A stretch of DNA of 64,000 nucleotides. Origin: Candidatus Binatia bacterium. Its GTDB lineage: Bacteria; Desulfobacterota; Binatia; Bin18. The notes under the pieces were generated by a model. That model had not been told where the DNA came from, ran no database searches, and saw only the letters and a list, made by a program, of their open reading frames with translations. The stretch's first letter is position 1. Every line of letters begins with the position of its first letter. The stretch is from the NCBI GenBank assembly GCA_022826945.1, contig JAJDTY010000064.1, positions 1 to 64,000 of the forward strand. Direction: 5' to 3'. Position numbers and translations under genes: made by a program. Positions 51,425 to 59,385 of this stretch are shown piece after piece.

Positions 51425-52869
51425 GCCCGGGCTCCTTCAGTCGCCCGGCCGTTTCCGTTGGGCCGTCTGCCGCGCTCACGCGGGGGCCGGATGAGCGCGG
51501 CCTCGGGCTCCAGGGCGCGTCTGACCTCATCCTCGGTCGGCCACCAGTCCGGCCGTTCAATCTCGGTCACTCGCTCCCGGATAAAGGTTTTCGGAGCCTC
51601 GATATGGTAGAGCTTACGCGCGTTGTCTCCCAGGAATTTACTCTGATAGGACTCCGGCAGATCACACGAGCGCATGGTCTCAAGCGCCCGCCATACATCG
51701 TCGCCGTCGTGGTGATACACATCGGACGACCAAGCCAGGATGTCTTTATAGAACTCGGGCAGACGCGAGGGCGGAGCCTCATCGCCCTCGAATCCGGTCA
51801 CGCAGTGCGCGAAAAAGGTTTCGCTCGGCAGGCGCTTGAGCGGCGCCAGCTCGCGCTCGTTACGGTACAGCTTGTAGAATTTGTCGCAGCGGTCGAGCAG
51901 GAAGCTCAGCCAGGTCGAGGAGGCTTCAAACACCGCGGCCCGCAGCTTGGGATGGCGTTCAAAAAAGCCCGACATCAGGACCATGGTGACCCACAGCGCG
52001 GCCTCGGCCTGGAAGTTCTGCACATTGGTCAGAAACGAATGTGGCAGATTCGCGGAGATAATGGTCCGGGCGATCAGCTCCGCGCCCGAATACTGTTCGG
52101 CATAACCCGCCGGCTTGAGCGAGCCAAAGGCCGGAAAGGGATGCATGCCGTACACCACACCGGTCTCTTCCATGGCCCGCCACACCTGCTCATACTTGGG
52201 CTGAAGCGGGTAATTGCCCATGGCGTCAACGGGTCGAACCAGGCCCACCCGACAGCCCTTGTCCGCCACCCGGTAGACTTCCTGAGTCGCGTACTTCGGG
52301 TCCTGCATGGGCAGCATGGCAGCAAAATAGAGCCGCTCGGGGTCTTCCTGACAGTAGTCATACGCCCACTCGTTATAGGCTTTGCACATGGCCTTGGCCC
52401 CGAGCGCGTTTTGCAGCCAGGGATAGGTGTCGATATCGGTCGGGATGATCATCACCTGGTCTATCCCTTGGATATCCATATCCCGCAGCCGCTCCCGCGG
52501 TTTATAGGAGCCCTTGTGGTCAAGATAGTCGGCCTGTTCGGCTGTCAGGGCGGTCTTGGGGTTCAGGTTGCGAACGTACAGGGCACGCTGGATATCGTGT
52601 TTGAGCCCCGGCCCGGCAAAAGAGATGGCGTGGATGCGGCCCCGCCGGCCGCCAATCAGTTGTGAGCCGATACCCGACCCAGGCACGCCGTTCACAATCA
52701 GTTGCTTACTCTCGGCGTCGAACCACATGGTGGCCTTGAGGGCTTCCAATTCGTCTTTGGTCAGCCAGTCCTTGGCCCGCTCCCAAATCCAGGGCGGCTC
52801 GGTCACATGGGCGTCGCAATCAAAGGTCGGAAAGTCTTTGGTCATGGGAGCAAATTTTTGAACCGGCAT
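51421..52869 (-). CDS. Amidohydrolase-2 family protein
   Basis: A 482-residue member. The N-terminal metal motif D19-A-H21 (TFDCDAHVTEPPWIW) is intact and the C-terminal one is LAWSSDVYHHDGDD. AYNEWAYDYCQEDPERLYFAAMLP and YGMHPFPAFG are family blocks. It ends with a basic tail (PPRERGRRPNGNGRA). The ATG at 52869 is preceded by AAAGGA; a longer frame exists but lacks support. It is translationally coupled to the paralogue downstream and lies 23 bases from the hydrolase gene upstream. Confidence 0.88.
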   Translation of the reverse strand: MPVQKFAPMTKDFPTFDCDAHVTEPPWIWERAKDWLTKDELEALKATMWFDAESKQLIVNGVPGSGIGSQLIGGRRGRIHAISFAGPGLKHDIQRALYVRNLNPKTALTAEQADYLDHKGSYKPRERLRDMDIQGIDQVMIIPTDIDTYPWLQNALGAKAMCKAYNEWAYDYCQEDPERLYFAAMLPMQDPKYATQEVYRVADKGCRVGLVRPVDAMGNYPLQPKYEQVWRAMEETGVVYGMHPFPAFGSLKPAGYAEQYSGAELIARTIISANLPHSFLTNVQNFQAEAALWVTMVLMSGFFERHPKLRAAVFEASSTWLSFLLDRCDKFYKLYRNERELAPLKRLPSETFFAHCVTGFEGDEAPPSRLPEFYKDILAWSSDVYHHDGDDVWRALETMRSCDLPESYQSKFLGDNARKLYHIEAPKTFIRERVTEIERPDWWPTEDEVRRALEPEAALIRPPRERGRRPNGNGRATEGARA

Positions 52870-52892
52870 GTCCGAGTCCTTTCCCCACAGAG

Positions 52893-53711
52893 TCACGCGG
52901 TCAACCTGGATACAAAGCTTGTGATAAAGGCGTTCACCTGGTCCGGAACTTCGAGCTGGAGGAAATGGCCCGCGCCAATGGCCTGGGCAAACTCGACCTG
53001 CTTGAAACAGGATTGCAGATGCTTCAGGTCGGCGGCCTGTGGGAAGGCGTCCGCCATCCAGGGACCGACCATGACCAGCGTCGGCTGCGGCATGGCCGCG
53101 GCCGGTGTGGCGGAGTCGGCGGCCATCAGCCGGATTTCTTTGACGCGCACATCTACGGGCGTGCGACAGGCCTCATCGACCGCCGTCTCGACCATCGCCC
53201 GGTCGGCCTGGGGACCAAAAAAGCTGGTATACAACTCCCGGAAATAGGTCTCGCCGTCTGGGGCCGTCAGTTTTGCTACCATCTCGGCGTAAAACCGCTC
53301 GGTCCCGGTTGTGGGGTTATCGAGGTCGGCTCCGGGCATCACCGCCGAGTCAACCAGGATGAAGGCGCGCACCAAGTCCGGATAGTCGTGGCTGAAGGCG
53401 ACACCCGCCGGGCCGCCGCCGGCGTGCGCAATCGCCACGGTATTGGTGAAGCCTTCGTGGCGGGCCAGGGCCACGATGTCTGCGGCGTGCTGCTGGGGCG
53501 TATGGCCGGAACCCGGCGAGGTCGATTTGCCCATGCCGCGCCGGTCCATGCGGAGAATGCGGTGGGAGTCCTGAAAGTAAGCAGCCTGCTCCTCCCAGTG
53601 ATTCAGATTCGAGCACCAGCCGTGAATGAAGATCAGCTCGGGATTGCCACAATCCTGGCCCTCGACCTTATAGTGCAATTCGGCTCCGTCGTCGGTTCTG
53701 TATGTCGGCAT
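52893..53711 (-). CDS. Alpha/beta-hydrolase-fold protein lacking the nucleophilic serine
   Basis: A 272-residue alpha/beta hydrolase fold: LIFIHGWCSNLNHWEEQAAYF, RMDRRGMGKSTSP and, at the nucleophile elbow, VAIAHAGGGPAGVAFS, where Ala97 replaces the catalytic Ser. The acid and histidine areas (GPWMADAF and GAGHFLQLEVP) persist. It may be a cofactor-free dioxygenase-like or non-catalytic member; I cannot tell. The ATG at 53711 is set by AGGAGG. It is the first of three leftward genes with the amidohydrolases. Confidence 0.85.
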   Translation of the reverse strand: MPTYRTDDGAELHYKVEGQDCGNPELIFIHGWCSNLNHWEEQAAYFQDSHRILRMDRRGMGKSTSPGSGHTPQQHAADIVALARHEGFTNTVAIAHAGGGPAGVAFSHDYPDLVRAFILVDSAVMPGADLDNPTTGTERFYAEMVAKLTAPDGETYFRELYTSFFGPQADRAMVETAVDEACRTPVDVRVKEIRLMAADSATPAAAMPQPTLVMVGPWMADAFPQAADLKHLQSCFKQVEFAQAIGAGHFLQLEVPDQVNAFITSFVSRLTA

Positions 53712-53840
53712 TATTTCCTCCTTGCCAGCCCTGCGGCTCATCATAGTCGGACGCCCTGGGGCTGGCAATCGCGCCCTGGTATGACCAAACGGGATCGATA
53801 CCGGTCTCAACGACCGGTCCGGACACCGATAGGGGCGTTC

Positions 53841-54884
53841 CTACACGGCGAGTGCGGCGCGGTCCGAGACGGGTTCGGGAGCGCTGCCGTTGAGCGGCTT
53901 CATGCCGGGCGCGCAATGGAAGGGATCGATCAGGCCGAGACGTTTGCCGTGCTCCCGCATGGCCAGGATGATGTCGCGGTCGATGAGTTCGAGGCAACGT
54001 AGACGATCCTTATGCGGCACCGGTCCTTCCAGCCAGAAACTGAAGATCCCCGGACGGAGCACCTCTAGCAGTGTCCTGAGCTTGGGCAGCACATTGTCCG
54101 GGGTCCCGGCGATCATGCCCATGTCCTTCAGCACCGCGGGATAGGCGTCATAGATCTGCCGCTTCACGCCCTCGACCTCCTCCTCGGTCCGCTCTTTGCC
54201 GGTCCCGTACAGCGGCTTATTGAGATCACCACCAAACCAAGCCTGGGCCAGACGCCGTTGGGCGACCTTTGAGTTATATCCCGAAGGAAACGCCCACTCC
54301 GGTTTGGCCGTATGGGCAAACGAACCCCCGAACAGGAGGCGTTTGCCCAACTCCTCGGCCCGCTCCTGCGTGTCGGCCACCATCACCGGCTGCATATAGC
54401 CGAAGTTTTCTGGCCCGGCCTGGTAGCCCTCACGCGCCGCCGCCTCGGCGTACAAGTCCCAGAGTTCCAACGTGGGCTCGACTCGGGTTGCCAACGCGAT
54501 ATAGGGATAGCGCTGCTTTGCGCACCAGTGCGCGGTATCCGGGCTGATCAGACCGGGAATCCAGAAGGGCGGGTGGGGCTCTTGCAACGTCAGGACCCAA
54601 GGGTTCACGTGGCGATAGTGAAAGTGCTTGCCTTCGTAGCGAAAGGGGCCGGGTTTGGTCCAGGCCTGGATGACGACATCAATGCCCTCTTCAAACAGCT
54701 CACGGTTGAGGGCCGGGTTGGTGTTGTTCGATAGTTGTTCGCTGCCGGCGCCACGCACCCAGCCCGGTACGAGTCGTCCGCCCGAGATCAGGTCGATCAT
54801 GGCCAGCTCTTCGGACAGGCGGAGCGGATTGGCCGTGGTGACCACCGGATTGCCGAGCAGGACGATCTTCACCCGTTGGGTGGC
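53841..54884 (-). pseudogene. LLM flavin oxidoreductase lacking its N-terminus
   Basis: From ATQRVKIVLLGNPVVTTANPLRL onward (residue 1 of homology at 54884) a luciferase-like protein is complete: GRLVPGWVRGAGSEQLSNNTNP, LQEPHPPFWIPG and a DPFHCAPGM tail. The first 60-70 residues, containing the EHH motif and first barrel strands, are missing. The homology stops at the exact point where the divergent epoxide-hydrolase-like homology begins. An open frame extends to 54944 with an ATG, but the added residues are antisense to the other gene. Confidence 0.85.
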
Positions 54885-55257
54885 CCGCGCCTTTCTCAAG
54901 GGCTGGGACGATCTCGATGTCGACGCCTGCATGGCCCAGTGCACCGACGAGATGTGCTACCTCAACCAGCCGCTGGAGGCGATTCGCGGCAAGGCCAATG
55001 TGCGCAAGATGATCGCCTCGATCTTCGCTCCGGCCCACCGCGCCGAGTTCAAGCTGCTCAACGTCTTCGGTCATGGCGACCGGGTCATTACCGAGCGCGT
55101 CGATCAGTGGGACTGGGACGGCAGTGGCACCTGGCAGCTCCAGCTTCCGGTGTGCGGCATGTTTGAGCTGACCGAGGACGGCAAGATTTACGAGTGGCGC
55201 GAGTATTACGACAACGAACACTGGAGCAAGAACGGCGGCCCGAGCCCGGTGCTCTAG
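54880..55257 (+). pseudogene. Limonene-epoxide-hydrolase-like (SnoaL fold) gene lacking its start
   Basis: The 126 codons from VARAFLKGWDDLDVDACMAQC to the TAG at 55257 match limonene-1,2-epoxide-hydrolase-like proteins: NQPLEAIRGKANVRKMIASIF, NVFGHGDRVITERVDQWDW, with D, R and D positioned as in that enzyme, and VCGMFELTEDGKIYEWREYYD. Only the first ten or so residues and the start codon are missing. Upstream in-frame ATG codons lie in LLM antisense sequence. If translated from one of them the enzyme might still fold. Confidence 0.8.
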
Positions 55258-55294
55258 GATTCACAACTCGACAATATCGACCGCCGCGCAAGCC

Positions 55295-56278
55295 CTAGAC
55301 CTTCGGGAGAATGTCGTGCACGAGCTGTCGCATATCCCCGATGGTCTTGGCGGTCGGCGTCCCACTGAACGGCGGCCACAGGAGGGGCATTGTCAGCCCG
55401 GCATCCCAATACCGCTTGAGATTGTCCGTGATCTGTTCGGCCGTACCGACCAACGTTGGCGTCAGCTTGCCCCGTGGCGTCTGATCCGTTTTGTCGCGGG
55501 TGATCTCAAACGGCAGCATGCTCGAAATTTCGATGTCGTCGATGGTATGCCCGCTGCCGAGCTTCTCCAGTTCGTCCTTGATGGCGGTCCGCCAGGCAGC
55601 GATCGCGTCCGGCGTGTCCATGATCCCGATCCACCCCTCAAGGCCATACTTGGCAACGCGCGCGGCCGCGAGATCGGGCCGGCCTAAGCCGCCAAAAAAC
55701 ATTGGCGGCCGGGGCTTTTGGACCGGCTTCACGCCAAAGCCGCATTTTGGAAAGTCGACGAATTCTCCGTGGTACTCGAACAACTCGTTGGTCCAGACCC
55801 CCTGCATGACTTCGATCGTTTCTCTCACATGCGTGTTGCGTTTCTTATAGATATGAGCTGCACTTGACGCGGCGAATTCCTCTGGCATCCAGCCCGAGCC
55901 GACACCGACGTTCAGCCGTCCGCCCGAGAGGTGATCCCAGGTCGCGAGTTCTGCGGCCAACACGCCGGGAGCGCGATAGGGGGTGACAATGATACTGACC
56001 CCCAACCGCACGCGCTTGGTGATGGCAGCCAGATACGGAATGAGTGGCATACCATGCAGGAACTCCGCCCGCGCACTCACTGGCAGCGCCTTCGGAAATT
56101 CCGACATGAAGCCAAACGACTTTTCGAGTTCCTGGCGGTCTGAGGCTTCGGGCACCACGATACGGTCCAGCGACCACACCGAGTCGAATGCAAGGTCCTC
56201 CGCTTCCCGTGCCAGGTCTACGATTTCGCTGACGGTGATCTTGTCGCGGAGATTCGGCAGATACAGCGCGAGCTTCAT
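55295..56278 (-). CDS. LLM class F420-dependent oxidoreductase
   Basis: A 327-residue luciferase-like protein with F420-type pattern: MKLALYLPNLRDKITVSEIV, FDSVWSLDRIVVPEASDRQ, VRLGVSIIVTPYRAPGVLAAE, GRLNVGVGSGWMPEEFAAS, KPVQKPRPPMFFGG and VGTAEQITDNLKRYWDAG. The last is the F420-LLM C-terminal helix. Substrate unknown. The ATG is preceded by AGAGAGG. It seems monocistronic; its 3' end is 37 bases from the truncated epoxide-hydrolase-like gene. Confidence 0.9.
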   Translation of the reverse strand: MKLALYLPNLRDKITVSEIVDLAREAEDLAFDSVWSLDRIVVPEASDRQELEKSFGFMSEFPKALPVSARAEFLHGMPLIPYLAAITKRVRLGVSIIVTPYRAPGVLAAELATWDHLSGGRLNVGVGSGWMPEEFAASSAAHIYKKRNTHVRETIEVMQGVWTNELFEYHGEFVDFPKCGFGVKPVQKPRPPMFFGGLGRPDLAAARVAKYGLEGWIGIMDTPDAIAAWRTAIKDELEKLGSGHTIDDIEISSMLPFEITRDKTDQTPRGKLTPTLVGTAEQITDNLKRYWDAGLTMPLLWPPFSGTPTAKTIGDMRQLVHDILPKV

Positions 56279-56463
56279 AGTAAGGTCCTCTCTATTGGTC
56301 GTATTCTATCCCATCTGGACATGGGTTGCTCAAGTCTGTTGCCGGAGGCATCTTTCTGCGTGGCTCGATGATTGTCAAGGTGTTGTACTGGCAATCGGCA
56401 GTTCATCGAGCTGCTGATGAAAATCTGAAGCTGTTTTAGGTTGGACAGACCCGCCCCTGAAAT

Positions 56464-57507
56464 CTAATAGCCCAACGCCCGCGCCGCACCCTCCAGAACA
56501 AAGGGGACGGACCAGGCCGTGCGGGCGAGGCGAATATCATCGCTCTGGCCCGAAGCATATAGACCAGCCGCGCTCATCCAAAAGGCAGCAGATCGCAGTT
56601 GGTACAGCATGCCGTAGTACTGACAGACCTCTTCGTCGATCTCGATGCCCGTGGCTTGCTCGTAGTCCCGAAAAAAAGCGTCCCGCTCAACCAGATGGGA
56701 TAGGAGATCACTGCCCTCACGGTTGAGGTCGGTCAGGACATAGGCCACGTCGTACATCGGGTCGCCGATAACTTGCAGTTCCCAGTCGAGCACCGCCGAG
56801 ACCTCGTCGTTGTCGATTAACACATTGCCGGTCCGATATGCTCCGTGGACTAAGGTAAGGCGCTGGGTTTCCGGGGCGTTGGCCTTGAGCCAACCGATGA
56901 GATCGACGAGGATCGGGTGCGGCTCTAACTGTGAGAGTTCGGCCAGCTCGCACCATTTTTGAACCTCGCGTAGCGCAAAGTCATTACCTGACTCGGGTAC
57001 GCCCAGGAATGAGAGCCCGGCGGCCTCCCAGTCAAGGCTATGCAGGGTTGCCAGGGTCTGGGTAAAACTTTTCGGGAGCGCACCACGCGCGGCTGCCTCG
57101 GCATAGAATTTCCTGCCAGCCGAACCCCAGGGGCTCGGACAGGTCCCGGCGATTTTTTCCATCACCAGGAACGGTTGATCGAGAATGCTCGTGTCGCTTT
57201 CGTACCAGTAGGGTTTGGGGGTAGGGAGCGGCGTGGCCGCTAAACTCTGAAGAACCTGAAACTGCACGCCAAGATCGGAGAAGTGTCGCAGCAGCGCATT
57301 GCCAGGGTCACGCCGCAGGCATAAACCCTGGGTTTTTGATTCCCCATTCTCCGTCCAATGTGCGTCAAACAACCAGGTCTCGTGCGACCAGCCAACGGCA
57401 ATCCGTTCCATTGCTTCGAGGCGCAAGTTCGTGGCGTTCGGCAGCTTGGTCTGAAGATACTGACGGATGCGTTCCGCCACATCTCGATTGTGAGATGGCG
57501 CACTCAT
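56464..57507 (-). CDS. Aminoglycoside-phosphotransferase-like (ACAD10/11-type) protein with HGA in place of HGD
   Basis: A 347-residue protein kinase-like-fold phosphotransferase. ATP-binding GWSHETWLFDAHW, VMEKIAGTCP hinge, then LVHGAYRTGNVLI and AVLDWELQVIGDPMYDVAYV. In active members the catalytic loop is HGDYRxGN; here A223 replaces the catalytic Asp while N228 and D241 remain. It could be a pseudokinase or use another base. Relatives phosphorylate hydroxyacyl-CoA or similar substrates. Its start overlaps the DUF6285-like gene by four bases. Three genes are coupled here. Confidence 0.87.
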   Translation of the reverse strand: MSAPSHNRDVAERIRQYLQTKLPNATNLRLEAMERIAVGWSHETWLFDAHWTENGESKTQGLCLRRDPGNALLRHFSDLGVQFQVLQSLAATPLPTPKPYWYESDTSILDQPFLVMEKIAGTCPSPWGSAGRKFYAEAAARGALPKSFTQTLATLHSLDWEAAGLSFLGVPESGNDFALREVQKWCELAELSQLEPHPILVDLIGWLKANAPETQRLTLVHGAYRTGNVLIDNDEVSAVLDWELQVIGDPMYDVAYVLTDLNREGSDLLSHLVERDAFFRDYEQATGIEIDEEVCQYYGMLYQLRSAAFWMSAAGLYASGQSDDIRLARTAWSVPFVLEGAARALGY

Positions 57508-57935
57508 GCGGCGTACACCATCTCACGGTCTATGCGGGCGCGGAGCCGTGTGCGGACACGACCTATCAGGTCGGCAAAGCGCGTCTCACCCAGCTCGGAC
57601 CGGGTTGCGTAGAGGGTTTCAATCAGGCCGGATACACTCGCCGTATCGAGGTCTTGGCGGACCGTATGCACGGCGGCCCGGAGCGAAGGGGGCGTATCTT
57701 GGGAGACCGTCAAGGGATCGAGTTCTTCGGCGAGTGCTTGCAAATCGCCTTGACTCGCGGCGGCGTGTTCGTCGGCCAGCCGCAACTGGCCGGCGAGTTT
57801 CTGCAACACCACCGCTGCCATGAAGGCTTGCGTCTTGGGATAGGCTTCCTCAACCGCCGGGCCGATCTCTTTTTTGAGCGTCCGGGCGAGGCGTTCCAGG
57901 AGTTCGTCCGGGGCGAATTCGATGTAGTCAGCCAT
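57504..57935 (-). CDS. Small helical protein (DUF6285-like)
   Basis: A 143-residue, almost entirely helical protein: YIEFAPDELLERLARTLKKEIGPAVEE, KTQAFMAAVVLQKLAGQL, then FADLIGRVRTRLRARIDREMVYAA. It resembles DUF6285 proteins, usually found beside phosphotransferases of this type. It has no catalytic motif I can name and may be an accessory subunit. It overlaps the phosphotransferase by four bases and the upstream gene by one base. Confidence 0.75.
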   Translation of the reverse strand: MADYIEFAPDELLERLARTLKKEIGPAVEEAYPKTQAFMAAVVLQKLAGQLRLADEHAAASQGDLQALAEELDPLTVSQDTPPSLRAAVHTVRQDLDTASVSGLIETLYATRSELGETRFADLIGRVRTRLRARIDREMVYAA

Positions 57936-58894
57936 CAGGCGTTTCCTCCGTTTGCTGACCGAACGTTACGCCGCATCCGGGACCAGCGATGGACCGGCCA
58001 CATGTCCTGGTCCTCACCGTGACCGCCCTCACCATTGATCTCCCAGCGGACCAGACTGTTGATGTCGATAAACGTGTGACGATTGATCACGATCCGGCTC
58101 AACGGTTCGCCCAGCGCATGGAGTGTCCGGCCTTCAGTATCGTGAGCCCGAATCTCGACGCGGGTGATCCAGCCATTTTCTCTATCGCGCTCAACCCGAC
58201 GCTCGCCCTGCGTCAAGGGCAGCGTCCGGCCATCGCGGTGGAGAAAGCCATACGCAACCGGATTCCGGTCAGCCTCCACGTTGGTGACGGCGAGAAAGCC
58301 GTGCCGGGCCGTGGCCACGCCGGTGACATAGGCGGCCTGACGCGGGCGATCCTCCCGCCGCCGTCCCCAGGTGCGGTCGCGCACGGCCAGACAATCAATC
58401 GGAATGGTCTCGCCGTGCAGAACGATCTCGCCACTCACGCGTCCGATCTGGTCAAAATGGTGCGAGCGCCCAAAGGTCGAGCCCGTGCTGGTCAGCGGCG
58501 CGGGCGGCATCACGCCCTCAAAACGTAGCGCGGCCCGCAAACGCGGCGCATCGTTATACCCCAGCGCATAGGACATGCAGGGTTCGATCACCCGAATCGA
58601 AACGCCGGTCGGGAGCGTCACGTCGTCCAGATTTTGATCGCGCGGCAGCTCAAGGGCGGTATAGTTTGCGGAATAGAGCACTTCCCACGGCAGATGGGCC
58701 GAATCGTCCCACACCCAGGCCCCACCCGCGACCGTGCCGATATTCGGCCGGGCCAGGGTGTACAACCAGCCGCCCAGGCGGCGTTCCGGGTGGGAGAACG
58801 AAAACCAAGCCGTCTCCGTTGACCACCAGTCCCCGGCCAGTTCATCGAAGTGAAAGCGGTCGTCTCGGGCGGTAAAGATGCGTTGTTCTGCCAT
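57935..58894 (-). CDS. CrtC/tocopherol-cyclase-like lipocalin-fold protein (DUF7064/7065-like)
   Basis: A 319-residue beta-rich protein. WWSTETAWFSFSHPERRLGGWLYTL, GAWVWDDSAHLPWEVLYS and the second-half GRVSGEIVLHGETIPIDCLAVRDRTWGRR match proteins related to hydroxyneurosporene synthase CrtC and AttH-like folds, where RDRTWG is the strongest motif. These bind hydrophobic ligands and some hydrate alkenes. The role here is unknown. It heads the operon with DUF6285-like and phosphotransferase genes. Confidence 0.75.
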   Translation of the reverse strand: MAEQRIFTARDDRFHFDELAGDWWSTETAWFSFSHPERRLGGWLYTLARPNIGTVAGGAWVWDDSAHLPWEVLYSANYTALELPRDQNLDDVTLPTGVSIRVIEPCMSYALGYNDAPRLRAALRFEGVMPPAPLTSTGSTFGRSHHFDQIGRVSGEIVLHGETIPIDCLAVRDRTWGRRREDRPRQAAYVTGVATARHGFLAVTNVEADRNPVAYGFLHRDGRTLPLTQGERRVERDRENGWITRVEIRAHDTEGRTLHALGEPLSRIVINRHTFIDINSLVRWEINGEGGHGEDQDMWPVHRWSRMRRNVRSANGGNA

Positions 58895-58930
58895 AGAGGG
58901 TTTCTTTCTCCGGTCACGGGCACACGGTCG

Positions 58931-59311
58931 TTATTGGACCGTGAGTGCGCTGGAATGACTCACGATAGTGACGCATTGGTACGCCCGCGTCCGGATTCTC
59001 CCCGCCACACTGTCGTCCGGTTGGCTCCCAAAATGATCCGTCCAGGTGCCGAACGCGGTCGCGTTGGGAAAGCGCTCCAGGACAATATAGACGCCTTGAT
59101 GAGGACTATGGAGTGGCGCGAGCAGTTCATACGTGCCGCCACCGTTGTCTTTGGCATAGGCGGCTACGTCGTCCACAATTTTTGATAACTTTTCCAGGGT
59201 GCAGCCCTCCTGGAGCTTGACAGTGACGACATCATACATGGCGGCTGGCACGGGCAGGCCGTACCCGAGCAGCAGGACGAGTCCGGCCAGGACGCCGATT
59301 ATGGTTTTCAT
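58931..59311 (-). CDS. Exported dimeric alpha-beta-barrel-like protein
   Basis: A 126-residue protein with a signal peptide (MKTIIGVLAGLVLLLGYGLPVPAA) and a mature domain MYDVVTVKLQEGCTLEKLSKIVDDVAAYAKDNGG, TYELLAPLHS, VYIVLERFPNATAFGTW. This is the beta-alpha-beta pattern of the antibiotic-biosynthesis-monooxygenase/NIPSNAP-like ferredoxin fold. It may bind a hydrophobic ligand in the periplasm. Two cysteines (C39 region and near 112) could form a disulfide. The ATG at 59311 follows GGAGG. It may be transcribed with the BVMO upstream. Confidence 0.75.
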   Translation of the reverse strand: MKTIIGVLAGLVLLLGYGLPVPAAMYDVVTVKLQEGCTLEKLSKIVDDVAAYAKDNGGGTYELLAPLHSPHQGVYIVLERFPNATAFGTWTDHFGSQPDDSVAGRIRTRAYQCVTIVSHSSALTVQ

Positions 59312-59385
59312 TATTTCCTCCCGTGTCAGACCGTGACTTCGGATCGAGCGGCAACTGCCCATCGCGCACTCAGAGCCGGGATACT

